Shown here: positions 1-8,380 of the stretch, one piece after another
How the letters are laid out: each line of letters begins with the position of its first letter
Numbering within the stretch: the stretch's first letter is position 1
Source of the DNA: Jannaschia helgolandensis
GTDB taxonomy: Bacteria; Pseudomonadota; Alphaproteobacteria; Rhodobacterales; Rhodobacteraceae
Assembly (NCBI RefSeq): GCF_900109285.1
Contig: NZ_FNZQ01000001.1
Coordinates: 1,083,001-1,147,000 of the forward strand
DNA: 64,000 nucleotides
Direction of reading: 5' to 3'
Position numbers and translations under genes: made by a program
The notes under the pieces: model-generated
What the model was told of the DNA's origin: nothing
Database searches by the model: none
What the model saw: only the letters and a program-made list of their open reading frames with translations

Positions 1-24
1 TTTCAGCTTCGAAAAGGACTAGAC

Positions 25-1470
25 ATGGCATTTCAGGACTGGATGAAGCAGGCGAACCTGATCGGTGGCGATTGGGTCGCGGCGGACAGTGGCGAGACGA
101 TCGACGTGACCAACCCCGCGACGGGCGACGTCATCGGGACTGTGCCCAAAGGCGGAAAGGCCGAGGCCGAACGTGCGATCAAGGCGGCGGTTGCCGCGTT
201 TCCGGGGTATCGGGATACCTCGCTGATGGATCGCTGCGCGCTGCTGTGGAAATTGCATGATGCGCTGATGGACAACCAGAAAGATCTGGCCGAACTGCTG
301 ACCGTCGAGATGGGCAAGCCGCTGGCCGAATCGATGGGCGAGATCGCCATCGGTGCGCAATACGTCCGCTGGTTCGCCGAGGAAGCGCGTCGCGCCAAGG
401 GCGAGATCGTGCCGGCGGGCGTGAACGGACGGCGTATCCTGGTGACGAAACACGCCATCGGCGTGGTGGGCATGATCACGCCGTGGAATTTCCCGTCGTC
501 GATGCTGGCCCGCAAGATCGCACCGGCACTGGCCGTGGGCTGCACCGTGGTCGCCAAACCCGCGACGGCGACGCCCTATTCCGGGCTGGCCTGGGGTGCG
601 CTGGCCGAGGAGGTCGGGTTCCCGAAGGGCGTGGTGAACGTCGTCACCGGATCGGCGAAGGATATTTCCAAGGCGATGATGGACAGTTTCGACCTTCGCA
701 AGATCACCTTCACGGGATCGACCGAAGTCGGCAAGGAGTTGATCCGCGGATCGGCGGATACGGTCAAGAAGGTCTCGATGGAGCTGGGCGGCAACGCGCC
801 TTTCGTGGTGTTCGACGACGCCGATCTGGAAAAGGCGGTCGAGGGCGCGATGGTGTCGAAGTTCCGCAATGCGGGCCAGACCTGCGTCTGTGCCAACCGG
901 ATGATCGTGCAGTCGGGCATCCACGACGCCTTCGTCAAGCGGCTGGTCGAGCGGACGGAGGCGCTCAAGGTCGGGGACGGGTTGGAGAAGGGCGTCGAGC
1001 AGGGGCCGATGATCGACATGGATGCGGTCGAGAAGGTCGAGGACTTCGTCGCCGACGCCAGGGACAAGGGCGGCGCGGTCGTCACGGGCGGTGCGCGGCA
1101 CGACAAGGGCGGCACGTTCTTCCAGCCGACGGTTGTCACCGGGGCCACGCAGGCGATGAAATTCGCCACCGAGGAGATTTTCGGTCCGTTGGCCCCGGTG
1201 TTCAAGTTCGAGACCGAGGAAGAGGCCATCGAGATGGCGAACGCCACGGTCTATGGGTTGGCGTGTTACGCCTATACCTCCGATCTGGGGCGGGCGTTCC
1301 GCCTGAACGAAGGGCTGCAATACGGGATGATCGGCATCAACTCGGGCCTTATCACCACGGTCGAGGCGCCGTTCGGCGGCGTCAAGGAAAGCGGTCTGGG
1401 CAAAGAGGGCGGAAGCCAGGGATTGGACGACTACCTGGAGGTCAAATACGTCTGCATCGACGGCATCTGA
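25..1470 (+). CDS. gabD: NAD(P)-dependent succinate-semialdehyde dehydrogenase
   Basis: Oxidises succinate semialdehyde to succinate in 4-aminobutyrate and related catabolism; cytosolic. The 481-residue protein covers a full aldehyde dehydrogenase. TPWNFP (about 152-157) lies in the cofactor region, ELGG carries the general-base Glu (about 253), and NAGQTCVCANR carries the catalytic Cys (about 287). The NAGQTCVCANR context is typical of the GabD branch rather than generic aldehyde dehydrogenases. The ATG follows an AAGGA-like site by a few bases. The window edge lies just upstream, so operon partners cannot be seen; the next gene is convergent. Substrate is assigned from family resemblance only. 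Confidence 0.9.
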   Translation: MAFQDWMKQANLIGGDWVAADSGETIDVTNPATGDVIGTVPKGGKAEAERAIKAAVAAFPGYRDTSLMDRCALLWKLHDALMDNQKDLAELLTVEMGKPLAESMGEIAIGAQYVRWFAEEARRAKGEIVPAGVNGRRILVTKHAIGVVGMITPWNFPSSMLARKIAPALAVGCTVVAKPATATPYSGLAWGALAEEVGFPKGVVNVVTGSAKDISKAMMDSFDLRKITFTGSTEVGKELIRGSADTVKKVSMELGGNAPFVVFDDADLEKAVEGAMVSKFRNAGQTCVCANRMIVQSGIHDAFVKRLVERTEALKVGDGLEKGVEQGPMIDMDAVEKVEDFVADARDKGGAVVTGGARHDKGGTFFQPTVVTGATQAMKFATEEIFGPLAPVFKFETEEEAIEMANATVYGLACYAYTSDLGRAFRLNEGLQYGMIGINSGLITTVEAPFGGVKESGLGKEGGSQGLDDYLEVKYVCIDGI

Positions 1471-1561
1471 CGACTTTGGCGTGCGGGCGCGGGCGGTATC
1501 GCCCGGCCCAGCCCGTCATTGCGGACCAGCCCGAGCGCAGGAAAGTCGGGTGGACCGTCGC

Positions 1562-2515
1562 CTAGACCGGGTTCGGCGGATCGCGGCCTTCGGCGATGGC
1601 CACGGCGTTGTCCATCGCCATGCGGCCCATGTCTTCGCGCACTTCCAGCGCGGCTGTGCCCAGATGCGGCAACAGAACGACGTTTTCGAGGGCCATGAGG
1701 GCGGCGGGAACGTGAGGCTCCCGCTCGTAGACATCAAGGCCCGCGCCCGCAATCCCGCCGTTTTGAAGCGCCGCAATCATCGCCGCCTCGTCCACCACGT
1801 CGCCGCGGGCGATATTCACGAGGATGGCCTGCGGCTGCATCGCCGACAGGGCTGCGGCATCGATGATGTGGAACGTCTCGGGCGAGGCGGGGACGGCGGT
1901 GACGACGATATCGGCCGTTTGACAAACCTCCACGACAGACGCCAGTTGCCGCGCACCCGGCACGGATTTGACAGAGCGGTTGTGGAATACAACGTCCATG
2001 CCGAAGCCGTGGTGACAGCGCCGCGCGATCGCTTGCCCGATGCGGCCCATGCCGATCACGCCGAGCGTCTTCCCCGATATGTGCATCCCCAGCATCTGCG
2101 TCGGGTGCCAGCCCTGCCAGTTGCCCGCGCGCACCATGCGTTCGCCCTCGCCCGCGCGGCGAGCCGTCATCAGGATCAGTGTCAGGGCGATATCGGCGGT
2201 CGCATCGGTCACCGCGCCGGGGGTGTTGGTCACGACCAGGCCCGCCTTGCGCGCGGCTTCGACGTCGATGTGGTTATAGCCCACGCCAAAGTTCGCCAAC
2301 CCCTTCGCCCGGATCGTTCCGGTAAAGGCGTCGTCCCCGAAGGCATCGCCCAGCGTCGGCAGGATCACGTCGTAATCGGCCAGCGCGTCGCGACTCTCCG
2401 ACAGGTCCATCGGCTGCGTCGTATCGCGGCAGGTGACGTCGAAATGGTCGCGCAGGGCATCCATCACGCTGTCGGGCAGGGCGCGGGAAACGAGGAGTTT
2501 CGGCAGATCCGTCAA
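1562..2515 (-). CDS. D-2-hydroxyacid dehydrogenase (glyoxylate/hydroxypyruvate reductase type)
   Basis: NAD(P)H-dependent reductase of 2-keto acids such as glyoxylate or hydroxypyruvate, 317 residues. The Rossmann motif GVIGMGRIGQAIARR sits mid-protein. The catalytic Arg is in NIARGD, the Glu in YEREP and the His in LLPHLGTA. I place the start at a TTG (2513-2515) that overlaps the stop of the upstream tRNA-binding protein gene as TTGA, with a G-rich Shine-Dalgarno-like stretch before it. The frame is open further upstream, but there it only shadows the neighbouring gene. It looks co-translated with proC and the CsaA-like gene. A second member of the family lies at 58953-59939. Confidence 0.85.
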   Translation of the reverse strand: MTDLPKLLVSRALPDSVMDALRDHFDVTCRDTTQPMDLSESRDALADYDVILPTLGDAFGDDAFTGTIRAKGLANFGVGYNHIDVEAARKAGLVVTNTPGAVTDATADIALTLILMTARRAGEGERMVRAGNWQGWHPTQMLGMHISGKTLGVIGMGRIGQAIARRCHHGFGMDVVFHNRSVKSVPGARQLASVVEVCQTADIVVTAVPASPETFHIIDAAALSAMQPQAILVNIARGDVVDEAAMIAALQNGGIAGAGLDVYEREPHVPAALMALENVVLLPHLGTAALEVREDMGRMAMDNAVAIAEGRDPPNPV

Positions 2516-2847
2516 TGCATCCGCCCCCCGTCCGGCACGGACTGATCGGGGGCCAGCAGGACGACTTCGCCGTCCGGATCGGGAACACCCAGCACCAGAA
2601 CCTCGGACATGAATTTGCCGATCTGGCGGGGCGGAAAGTTCACCACGGCGACGACCTGTCTGCCGACAAGGCCATCCGGAGTATAGTGCGCCGTAACCTG
2701 GGCCGAGGTCTTGCGTTCGCCAAGATCGCCGCCGAAATCGACCCACATCTTGATGGCGGGTTTACGCGCCTCGGGAAAAGGTTCGGCGCGGGTGATCGTG
2801 CCGACGCGGATGTCGACCTTGAGGAAATCGTCGTATGTGATGTTCAT
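2512..2847 (-). CDS. csaA: CsaA-like tRNA-binding domain protein
   Basis: A single EMAP/OB-fold tRNA-binding domain of 111 residues, the family of CsaA and of the C-terminal domain of methionyl-tRNA synthetase. It is thought to bind tRNA or act as an export-related chaperone. The N-terminal stretch FLKVDIRVGTI and the later VNFPPRQIGKFMSEVLVLG are characteristic. The ATG overlaps the proC stop as ATGA and has AAGGAG upstream. The gene also overlaps the downstream 2-hydroxyacid dehydrogenase, giving a tightly coupled trio. The name follows the B. subtilis homologue; the cellular role here is not known. Confidence 0.85.
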   Translation of the reverse strand: MNITYDDFLKVDIRVGTITRAEPFPEARKPAIKMWVDFGGDLGERKTSAQVTAHYTPDGLVGRQVVAVVNFPPRQIGKFMSEVLVLGVPDPDGEVVLLAPDQSVPDGGRMH

Positions 2848-3638
2848 TCCCGAAGCTCCTTCGATCGGTCTGAGGCGGCTTTGACGGTGCGGGCCATCAG
2901 GTCGGGCAACTCGGCCATCAGCACTTCCAGCCCGGCTTGGGTGGTGCCGTTCGGGCTGGTGACGTTGATCCGCAGTTGTGCCGGATCTTCGCCGGTCATG
3001 GCCAGCGCGCCTGCCCCGGCCACGGTCGCGCGCGCCAGGCGGGCCGCCAGCTCGGGGTCCAGCCCCTGCGCCACGCCGGCCGCGGCCAGCGTCTCGATCA
3101 TGTGAAAGACATAGGCCGGGCCGGAGCCGGACAGCCCGGTGACCGCATCCATCCGGTCTTCGTCGTCCAACCGGACCACTTCGCCGACGGCGGACAGGAA
3201 TTGCCCGGCCAAATCAAGATCGGCGGGGGTGGCGGCGGAATTCCCGACAAGGGCGGTGATGCCCTTGCCGACCGCCGCCGGGGTGTTCGGCATGGCGCGC
3301 ACGATGCGGGCGTCCGACCCGAACGCGGCTTCGAAGGCGGCGATGGGCGTGCCCGCGGCGATCGAGACGAACAGGGTGTCGGTCAGCGACTGCAAGGCGG
3401 GCAGGGCGTCGCCCATCATCTGCGGCTTGACGGCGATCAGGGCAATGGCGGGGGCGGCGGGCAAATCGGTATTGATGCGAACGCCCGTGCCGCGCAGCCA
3501 GTCCGATGGCTTGGGGTCCAATACGGTAACGGCGGCTGGCGACAGGCCGCGATCGAGCCAGCCGGCCAGCATCGCGGAACCCATCTTGCCGCAGCCCAGA
3601 AGCACGACTCCGCGTGTGTCGATATCGGTGAAATCCAT
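2844..3638 (-). CDS. proC: pyrroline-5-carboxylate reductase
   Basis: Last step of proline synthesis: reduces 1-pyrroline-5-carboxylate to proline with NAD(P)H. 264 residues, usual length. The N-terminal dinucleotide-binding motif is LLGCGKMGSAMLAGW. The C-terminal signature is TGLSGSGPAYVFHMIE, followed by an Ala-rich helical dimerisation domain. The ATG at 3638 has GGAGG seven bases upstream, which favours it over the in-frame TTG two codons earlier. First gene of a minus-strand trio with 4-base overlaps. Confidence 0.93.
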   Translation of the reverse strand: MDFTDIDTRGVVLLGCGKMGSAMLAGWLDRGLSPAAVTVLDPKPSDWLRGTGVRINTDLPAAPAIALIAVKPQMMGDALPALQSLTDTLFVSIAAGTPIAAFEAAFGSDARIVRAMPNTPAAVGKGITALVGNSAATPADLDLAGQFLSAVGEVVRLDDEDRMDAVTGLSGSGPAYVFHMIETLAAAGVAQGLDPELAARLARATVAGAGALAMTGEDPAQLRINVTSPNGTTQAGLEVLMAELPDLMARTVKAASDRSKELRE

Positions 3639-3689
3639 GCGCAACCCTCCGGGGTCTGACCCTAGGGCCTGTCCGGTGCGAGGAAAAGA

Positions 3690-4196
3690 TCAGGCGTGGC
3701 CGTAAGCCTCGGCCATGGCGATCTGCATTGCGACATGCGGCGCGCGACCGCCCCAGCACACCAGTTGGAAGGCCGGATAGTAGCGCTCGCCGGCCATGAT
3801 CGCTTCGGCCACCATATGGTTGACCTGATCGACCTGTGCGCAGACACCGCCCGCGAGGACGAGGCCATACCGCCAGATCATCATCTTCCGATCCTTCAGA
3901 TAGCTGAAGGATCCGGCCCAGCATTCGTCGTTGGCAAGATTCAAGGTCTCGTAGAGACGCGGCAGACTGGTCTCCGGCGGCTGCATCTCGAAGCAACAGA
4001 TCAGCCGCAGGGTTTCGTCCGTCTGGGACCATGCAAGAGTGACGGAGTAGTTGCGCCACTGTCCTTCGACCTGCATGGAAATCTGGTCGTCTCCAACCCG
4101 ATCGAAGGCCCAGTCGTGGCTTTCGGCCACGGTCTCGACCAAATCGATCGGGTGGAGGTCGCCTGTTTCTGAAAACTGCTGCCGTTCGTGAAGCAT
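3690..4196 (-). CDS. YbjN domain-containing protein
   Basis: A 168-residue YbjN-fold protein, a family structurally related to type III secretion chaperones but of unclear function; some members affect stress response or motility. Family-like stretches include HPIDLVETV near the N-terminus and ETLRLICCFEMQPPE mid-protein. I chose the ATG at 4196 because GAAGG lies six bases before it; the open frame continues 16 codons further without support. Located just upstream of proC on the same strand, separated by about 50 bases. Confidence 0.75.
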   Translation of the reverse strand: MLHERQQFSETGDLHPIDLVETVAESHDWAFDRVGDDQISMQVEGQWRNYSVTLAWSQTDETLRLICCFEMQPPETSLPRLYETLNLANDECWAGSFSYLKDRKMMIWRYGLVLAGGVCAQVDQVNHMVAEAIMAGERYYPAFQLVCWGGRAPHVAMQIAMAEAYGHA

Positions 4197-4418
4197 GTCC
4201 CGCCTTCTTCTACGCCCATAGGACTGGTGGAGAACGCGACCCATATGATCGTCTCTATGTCCCCTCTACAATATATGGTGCAGGCAAGTGACGTTTCTGT
4301 AAAGGGAGGATTTGCGCTTCTCCACAGCTTTTCCAACGATCCGGCCTGCTGGCGCATGATTTTCGCAGGTCACGCGCATGTCAGGGGACTTCGCCGATCG
4401 CAGCCTTAAATCAGGGGC

Positions 4419-5072
4419 ATGAAACATATCGCATCGGCCATCGCCGCCGTCCTCCTCGCTTCGACCAGCCTTGCCGGTTCCGCAACGGCGCAGCCCCTTC
4501 TATTCGATAAAAATTGGACGGAACAGGGTTTCTTTCGCCTGTTTTCAAATGATTATCGCATGCAGGGGGCATCTTTGCAGGTTGTGTCCGACGGCACCGT
4601 ATCGTTGCTGTGGCGGGCAACGCCAGTGTCGATGCAGGGCGCGACGCGCGCCAGTTGGGGCTGGGCCGTGGCCGAGGGGGTGCCTGCGACCGACCTGAGC
4701 CGCAAGGGCGGGGACGACCGCAACCTGGCGATTTATTTTGCCTGGACCACGCCCGCGAAGGCCGCGGGCCTTAATCCGAAGCGTGCGACGGCTTTGCTGC
4801 GGGATACGGATACGCGGGTGCTGGTCTATGTCTGGGGCGGTGACGACGTCCGCGGCACCCTGCAGGACAGTCCCTATCTTGCAGGCATGAAAACCATCGT
4901 CCTGCGTCCGGCGGGGACCGGACAGCAAAGTGAAAGCGTCGATCTGGCGGCGGATTATGCCCGCGCATTCGGCGGGACACCGGGTCTGCTGGTCGGCGTC
5001 GGCATTTCGGCGGACAGCGACGATACCGGCAGCACGATCCGCGCCAGCGTCACCGCACCGGACTTGCGCTGA
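4419..5072 (+). CDS. exported DUF3047-type protein
   Basis: 217-residue protein with a clear signal peptide: MKH, a hydrophobic run to about residue 20, and cleavage near SATAQP. The mature part has features that I associate with DUF3047: an early Trp-rich strand (RASWGWAVAEGVP), DRNLAIYFAWTTP, and LVYVWGG. The function of the family is unknown; it is predicted to be periplasmic. Divergent from the YbjN gene, with about 220 bases between the two starts. The assignment to DUF3047 is by eye. Confidence 0.7.
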   Translation: MKHIASAIAAVLLASTSLAGSATAQPLLFDKNWTEQGFFRLFSNDYRMQGASLQVVSDGTVSLLWRATPVSMQGATRASWGWAVAEGVPATDLSRKGGDDRNLAIYFAWTTPAKAAGLNPKRATALLRDTDTRVLVYVWGGDDVRGTLQDSPYLAGMKTIVLRPAGTGQQSESVDLAADYARAFGGTPGLLVGVGISADSDDTGSTIRASVTAPDLR

Positions 5073-5117
5073 CCGCCCGCGACTTTACCGTCGCACCGAT
5101 CAGCGCGGGAGGGTGCG

Positions 5118-5876
5118 ATGGACTTGAGCGGATGCGGAGCGGCGATCACGGGCGGGGCCGGAGGTTTGGGCGAGGCGGTCGCACGGCATATTGCCGGGGC
5201 GGGCGGGACTGTCGCGATCCTTGATCTTGACGACAAGGGGGCGGACATTGCCGAAGATCTGGGCGGGACATTTCACAAGCTGGATGTGACGGACGCCCCA
5301 GCCTGCGCCAGGATTCTGGCAACCGTGGCGGAGGGGCACCGGCTGGACCTGATGGTCAATTGCGCGGGCGTCGCGCCTGCCGCCAGGACCGTGGGTCGCG
5401 ACGGGGCGCATGATCCGGCGCTGTTCGCCAGAACCGTCGGCATCAATCTGATCGGCACGTTCAACTGTGCCTCGGCCGCCGCCGCGATCATGGCGGAGCA
5501 GGATGGCCGGGGGCCGGACGGCGAGCGCGGCGTAATCGTGAACACGGCTTCGATCGCGGCCTACGACGGCCAGATGGGTCAGATCGCCTATGCCGCGTCC
5601 AAGGGCGGCGTGGCGGCGATGACCCTGCCGATGGCGCGCGATCTGGCGCGGTCGGGCATTCGCGTCGTCGCCGTGGCCCCCGGCCTGTTCCTGACGCCGA
5701 TGATGACGGCGTTCCCGCAGGACATTCAGGACAGGCTTGGCGCACAGGTGCCCTATCCTCCGCGTCTGGGACATCCGGCGGAATTTGCCGCGCTGGTCGG
5801 CCATATCGCGACCAACCCGATGCTGAACGGAGAGGTCATCCGGCTGGACGGGGCGATCCGCCTGGCGCCGAAATGA
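5118..5876 (+). CDS. SDR family 3-hydroxyacyl-CoA dehydrogenase-like oxidoreductase
   Basis: Classical short-chain dehydrogenase of 252 residues. It has the cofactor motif TGGAGGLGEA near residue 11, NCAGVAP, the Ser of the NTASIAAYDGQ strand and the YAASKGG catalytic Tyr/Lys pair. The APGLFLTPMM and PYPPRLGHPAEFAALV stretches resemble the type II 3-hydroxyacyl-CoA dehydrogenase (HSD17B10-like) branch, so an acyl-CoA or branched-chain substrate is likely. The ATG follows GGGAGGG. Its stop overlaps, as ATGA, the start of a broken acetyltransferase gene. Confidence 0.85.
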   Translation: MDLSGCGAAITGGAGGLGEAVARHIAGAGGTVAILDLDDKGADIAEDLGGTFHKLDVTDAPACARILATVAEGHRLDLMVNCAGVAPAARTVGRDGAHDPALFARTVGINLIGTFNCASAAAAIMAEQDGRGPDGERGVIVNTASIAAYDGQMGQIAYAASKGGVAAMTLPMARDLARSGIRVVAVAPGLFLTPMMTAFPQDIQDRLGAQVPYPPRLGHPAEFAALVGHIATNPMLNGEVIRLDGAIRLAPK

Positions 5877-6164
5877 CCGATCTGTCGGGGTGGGCGTCGC
5901 TGGAATGGACCGCATCCGACATGCTGGAGTGGCGATATGCGCGGCTGGAACGCTGGCCGCGCATTGCGGTTCGGTTTCGCCCATAAGGGGATGTTCCGGC
6001 AGCACATGGTGGTCAAGGGCGCGAACCGCGATACGGCGTGGTTCGCCATTATCGACGGGGACTGGCCCCAGGTGCGGGCGGCGCATATGGCATGGCTGGC
6101 ACCGTCGAACTTCGACGCGGGTGGCCAGCAGCTTCGGTCCCTGTCGGAGTTCGCAGCCGCCTGA
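5873..6164 (+). pseudogene. relic of a RimJ-type GNAT acetyltransferase
   Basis: Two short overlapping frames here look like one broken gene. The first (5873-5986) starts with ATGA at the SDR stop and ends after 37 codons. The second (5937-6164, different frame) encodes RFGFAHKGMFRQHMVVKG, then NRDTAWFAIIDGDWP and WLAPSNFDAGGQQ. That matches my memory of the C-terminal third of RimJ/RimL-like N-acetyltransferases acting on small molecules or proteins. The acetyl-CoA-binding core that should precede it is absent, so a frameshift plus a large internal deletion is the simplest reading. Translation of either piece is uncertain. Confidence 0.55.
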
Positions 6165-6173
6165 AAGACCCGC

Positions 6174-6872
6174 CTACACCACCCGTCGTTCGCCAAGCCG
6201 TTCGGCAATCAGGCGGCGCAGGCGCGGGCGCAGGTCGTCCATCGTCTGTGCGGCCAGGCCTTCCGCCTCGGCCAGAAGTACGGGATCGTGGCCGGTGCGC
6301 GCCAATCCAGCGAGAAAATTGGCCACGAAGCGGGGCGCGATACTCTCGTCCCCCAACAGACGATCCGCATAGGCAAAATCTTCCGACAGGGCGAGGCGAT
6401 CCGGCTGGACGGTTTCGGTGCCGACAACGCTCAGGCCATTGGGCCAGTCTTCCGCCGGAAGATGGCGCAGGATGATCTGTTGAAACGTGGCGAGGCTTTC
6501 TATGGGTTTTGGCAGAAAGCCGTCGGCCCCGGCGGCGCAGGCCTCCGCCTCCACCTCGTCACGGGGCTGACCGGAGGTGGCGAGCAGGACCGTGGGACGC
6601 TGCGTGGCACTGGCGAGACGTGAAATCAGCTCCAGCCCCGAACCGTCGGGCAGGCCCAGGTCGACGATGGCGATCCCGGCGCGATAGGTCAGCAGGTGCC
6701 GTTCCGCCGACGCGATGCAGTCGGCCCGGCGGATGCGCGCACCGGACCGCAGGGCCAGCATGCGCACCGCCTCGGACGCGAACCGGCTGTCTTCGACCAA
6801 CAGGACGGTCTGGCCCAGAAGCGGACGTTGCGGGGTGGGTGCAGGGCGCACCAGCATGTCGGGATCCATCAT
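6174..6872 (-). CDS. response regulator with receiver domain only
   Basis: 232-residue protein. Residues roughly 20-135 form a CheY-like receiver: acidic pair in TVLLVEDSRF, phosphoacceptor Asp in IAIVDLGLPDGSG, conserved Thr/Ser in LLATSGQP and Lys in FLPKPI. The remaining ~95 residues are predicted helical and rich in Leu, Ala and Arg; they resemble no DNA-binding or enzymatic output domain I know. The ATG at 6872 has GGAGAGG upstream. No histidine kinase lies nearby, so its partner must be elsewhere. It could be a phosphotransfer or anti-sigma-type adaptor; this is not resolvable here. Confidence 0.75.
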   Translation of the reverse strand: MMDPDMLVRPAPTPQRPLLGQTVLLVEDSRFASEAVRMLALRSGARIRRADCIASAERHLLTYRAGIAIVDLGLPDGSGLELISRLASATQRPTVLLATSGQPRDEVEAEACAAGADGFLPKPIESLATFQQIILRHLPAEDWPNGLSVVGTETVQPDRLALSEDFAYADRLLGDESIAPRFVANFLAGLARTGHDPVLLAEAEGLAAQTMDDLRPRLRRLIAERLGERRVV

Positions 6873-7014
6873 CGTGCCTCTCCTCATCTTTCGTCTGACA
6901 GTTGCGCATTACATCCCTAACGAATGATGAACGGCGCGCGACAAATCGCGCAGGCCGCTTGCGGGGGCCGGGGCCGCATCGCATAACGCCGCACAAAGGC
7001 ATAAGGGGCGCGAC

Positions 7015-7419
7015 ATGATCGGCAAGCTGAACCACGTGGCCATCGCGGTCCCCGATCTGGACGCCGCCGCCGCGCAATACCGCGATACGCTGGGGGCACG
7101 GGTGAACCCGCCGCAGGACGAGCCGGACCATGGCGTCACGGTCGTGTTCATCGACCTGCCGAACACCAAGATCGAACTGCTGCACCCGTTGGGCGACGAC
7201 AGCCCGATCAGTGGGTTTCTGGCCAAGAACCCGTCGGGCGGCATCCATCACATCTGTTATGAAGTGGATGACATCCTGGCGGCCCGCGACCGTTTGATCG
7301 CCTCGGGCGCACGGGTGCTGGGATCGGGCGAGCCGAAGATCGGAGCACATGGCAAGCCGGTCCTGTTCCTGCATCCGAAGGATTTCACCGGAACGCTTGT
7401 CGAACTGGAGCAGGTCTGA
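7015..7419 (+). CDS. mce: methylmalonyl-CoA/ethylmalonyl-CoA epimerase
   Basis: Interconverts the (2R) and (2S) forms of methylmalonyl-CoA (and ethylmalonyl-CoA) in propionate assimilation and the ethylmalonyl-CoA pathway. 134 residues, a VOC-fold glyoxalase-like protein. Metal ligands expected in this family are present: His in KLNHVAIAV, Glu in TKIELLHPLG, His in GGIHHICYEV and Glu in GTLVELEQV at the C-terminus. It overlaps the next gene by one base (TGATG). MeaB, the GTPase partner of the mutase, is encoded at 43611-44588. Confidence 0.92.
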   Translation: MIGKLNHVAIAVPDLDAAAAQYRDTLGARVNPPQDEPDHGVTVVFIDLPNTKIELLHPLGDDSPISGFLAKNPSGGIHHICYEVDDILAARDRLIASGARVLGSGEPKIGAHGKPVLFLHPKDFTGTLVELEQV

Positions 7420-7697
7420 TGGGTATATTCTCCGCTTTCGTCCTTTTCGCCATGGTTTGGGCCATGGTCTTCCTGATCGGGCTTCAGGTCGGGCAGGACA
7501 CGCAGGGCGACCGGGGTGAACGGGTGCCCGGCACCCATGTTTCGTCACCGGTCGAATTCAACCTGTGGCGTCGCGTGGGCATCGCCACGGCGATCACGCT
7601 GGTTCTCTGGGTGCCGCTGGTCTGGTTCATCATGTCCGGGACACTGAGTATCGACGACCTGCGCCGTTGGACCGGACGGCCCGAATTCGGCGGCTAG
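7419..7697 (+). CDS. DUF1467 family two-helix membrane protein
   Basis: 92 residues with two predicted membrane helices: one at the N-terminus (about 3-23) and one in the C-terminal half (about 52-72), joined by a charged loop containing VPGTH. This matches the small alphaproteobacterial DUF1467 family, often found next to the epimerase gene. Function unknown. Translationally coupled to mce by a TGATG overlap, and its last bases overlap the convergent EI24 gene by four. Confidence 0.8.
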   Translation: MGIFSAFVLFAMVWAMVFLIGLQVGQDTQGDRGERVPGTHVSSPVEFNLWRRVGIATAITLVLWVPLVWFIMSGTLSIDDLRRWTGRPEFGG

Positions 7698-8380
7698 ACC
7701 CGGTTCAGACGGTGAAACTGGTGCGCGAAACTGGCCGCACCGATGACCGGGACCAGCAGGTTCAGCACCGGCACCGACAACGGGATCGCCATCAGCACAC
7801 CCATCGCCCAGATGGCACCCCGGTTGCGGCGGCGGAACGCCTGCGCCTCGGCCACGGGCATCCGGCGGAGGGCGACCATCTGCGCATATTCCCGCCCCAG
7901 TAAAAACCCGTTCACTGCCCAGAAGATGAACAGCGCGAAGGGCGCGAGAAAGATATAGGCGATCAGGGCCAGAAGGTTCGCGGCAATGACGAGGCCGAGA
8001 AACCCGGCACTTTCGCGCAACATCTCGCCCCAGCCCTGATGCCGGGCGGGGGGCAGGTGGGGATAGTGGCGATCCTCGACCGCGTCGACGATCCGGTCGA
8101 GGAACAGTCCGGTGAAGGCGGACGCGACCGGCACCATCAGGAAGATCGACGCGATCAGCGTGAAGGGGACAGCGGCCCACCCTGCCGCATTGTCGAGCCA
8201 GGTGACTTCGCCCAGCCACGGCAGGGTGACAGAGGGGCCGACAAGGGCCGCTGCGCCCCAGACCAGCAGGGCGGAGAACCCGATCAGAAGTGCCAGCGAC
8301 AGCCCGACACCGGCAAGCAGGACGCGGCGAAAACGCGGGTCGCCGAGTTGCAAAACTGCGCGGAGTGCGTCGTCGATCAT
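7694..8380 (-). CDS. EI24/CysZ-like membrane protein
   Basis: 228-residue integral membrane protein with four or more hydrophobic segments, including LLAGVGLSLALLIGFSALLV and a pair around ANLLALIAYIFLAPF. The RMPVAEAQAFRRRNRG loop and the FLLGREYAQMV stretch are typical of EI24 (formerly DUF540) proteins. Some CysZ members of the wider family transport sulfate, but the substrate is not assigned here. The ATG at 8380 overlaps the upstream nitroreductase stop as ATGA; this supports that start over earlier in-frame codons. Confidence 0.8.
   Translation of the reverse strand: MIDDALRAVLQLGDPRFRRVLLAGVGLSLALLIGFSALLVWGAAALVGPSVTLPWLGEVTWLDNAAGWAAVPFTLIASIFLMVPVASAFTGLFLDRIVDAVEDRHYPHLPPARHQGWGEMLRESAGFLGLVIAANLLALIAYIFLAPFALFIFWAVNGFLLGREYAQMVALRRMPVAEAQAFRRRNRGAIWAMGVLMAIPLSVPVLNLLVPVIGAASFAHQFHRLNRV

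Noticed and set aside
1490-1505. 6-bp hairpin after gabD (CGGGCG-GTAT-CGCCCG)
   Set aside because: Short stem and no T-tract; common in GC-rich DNA.
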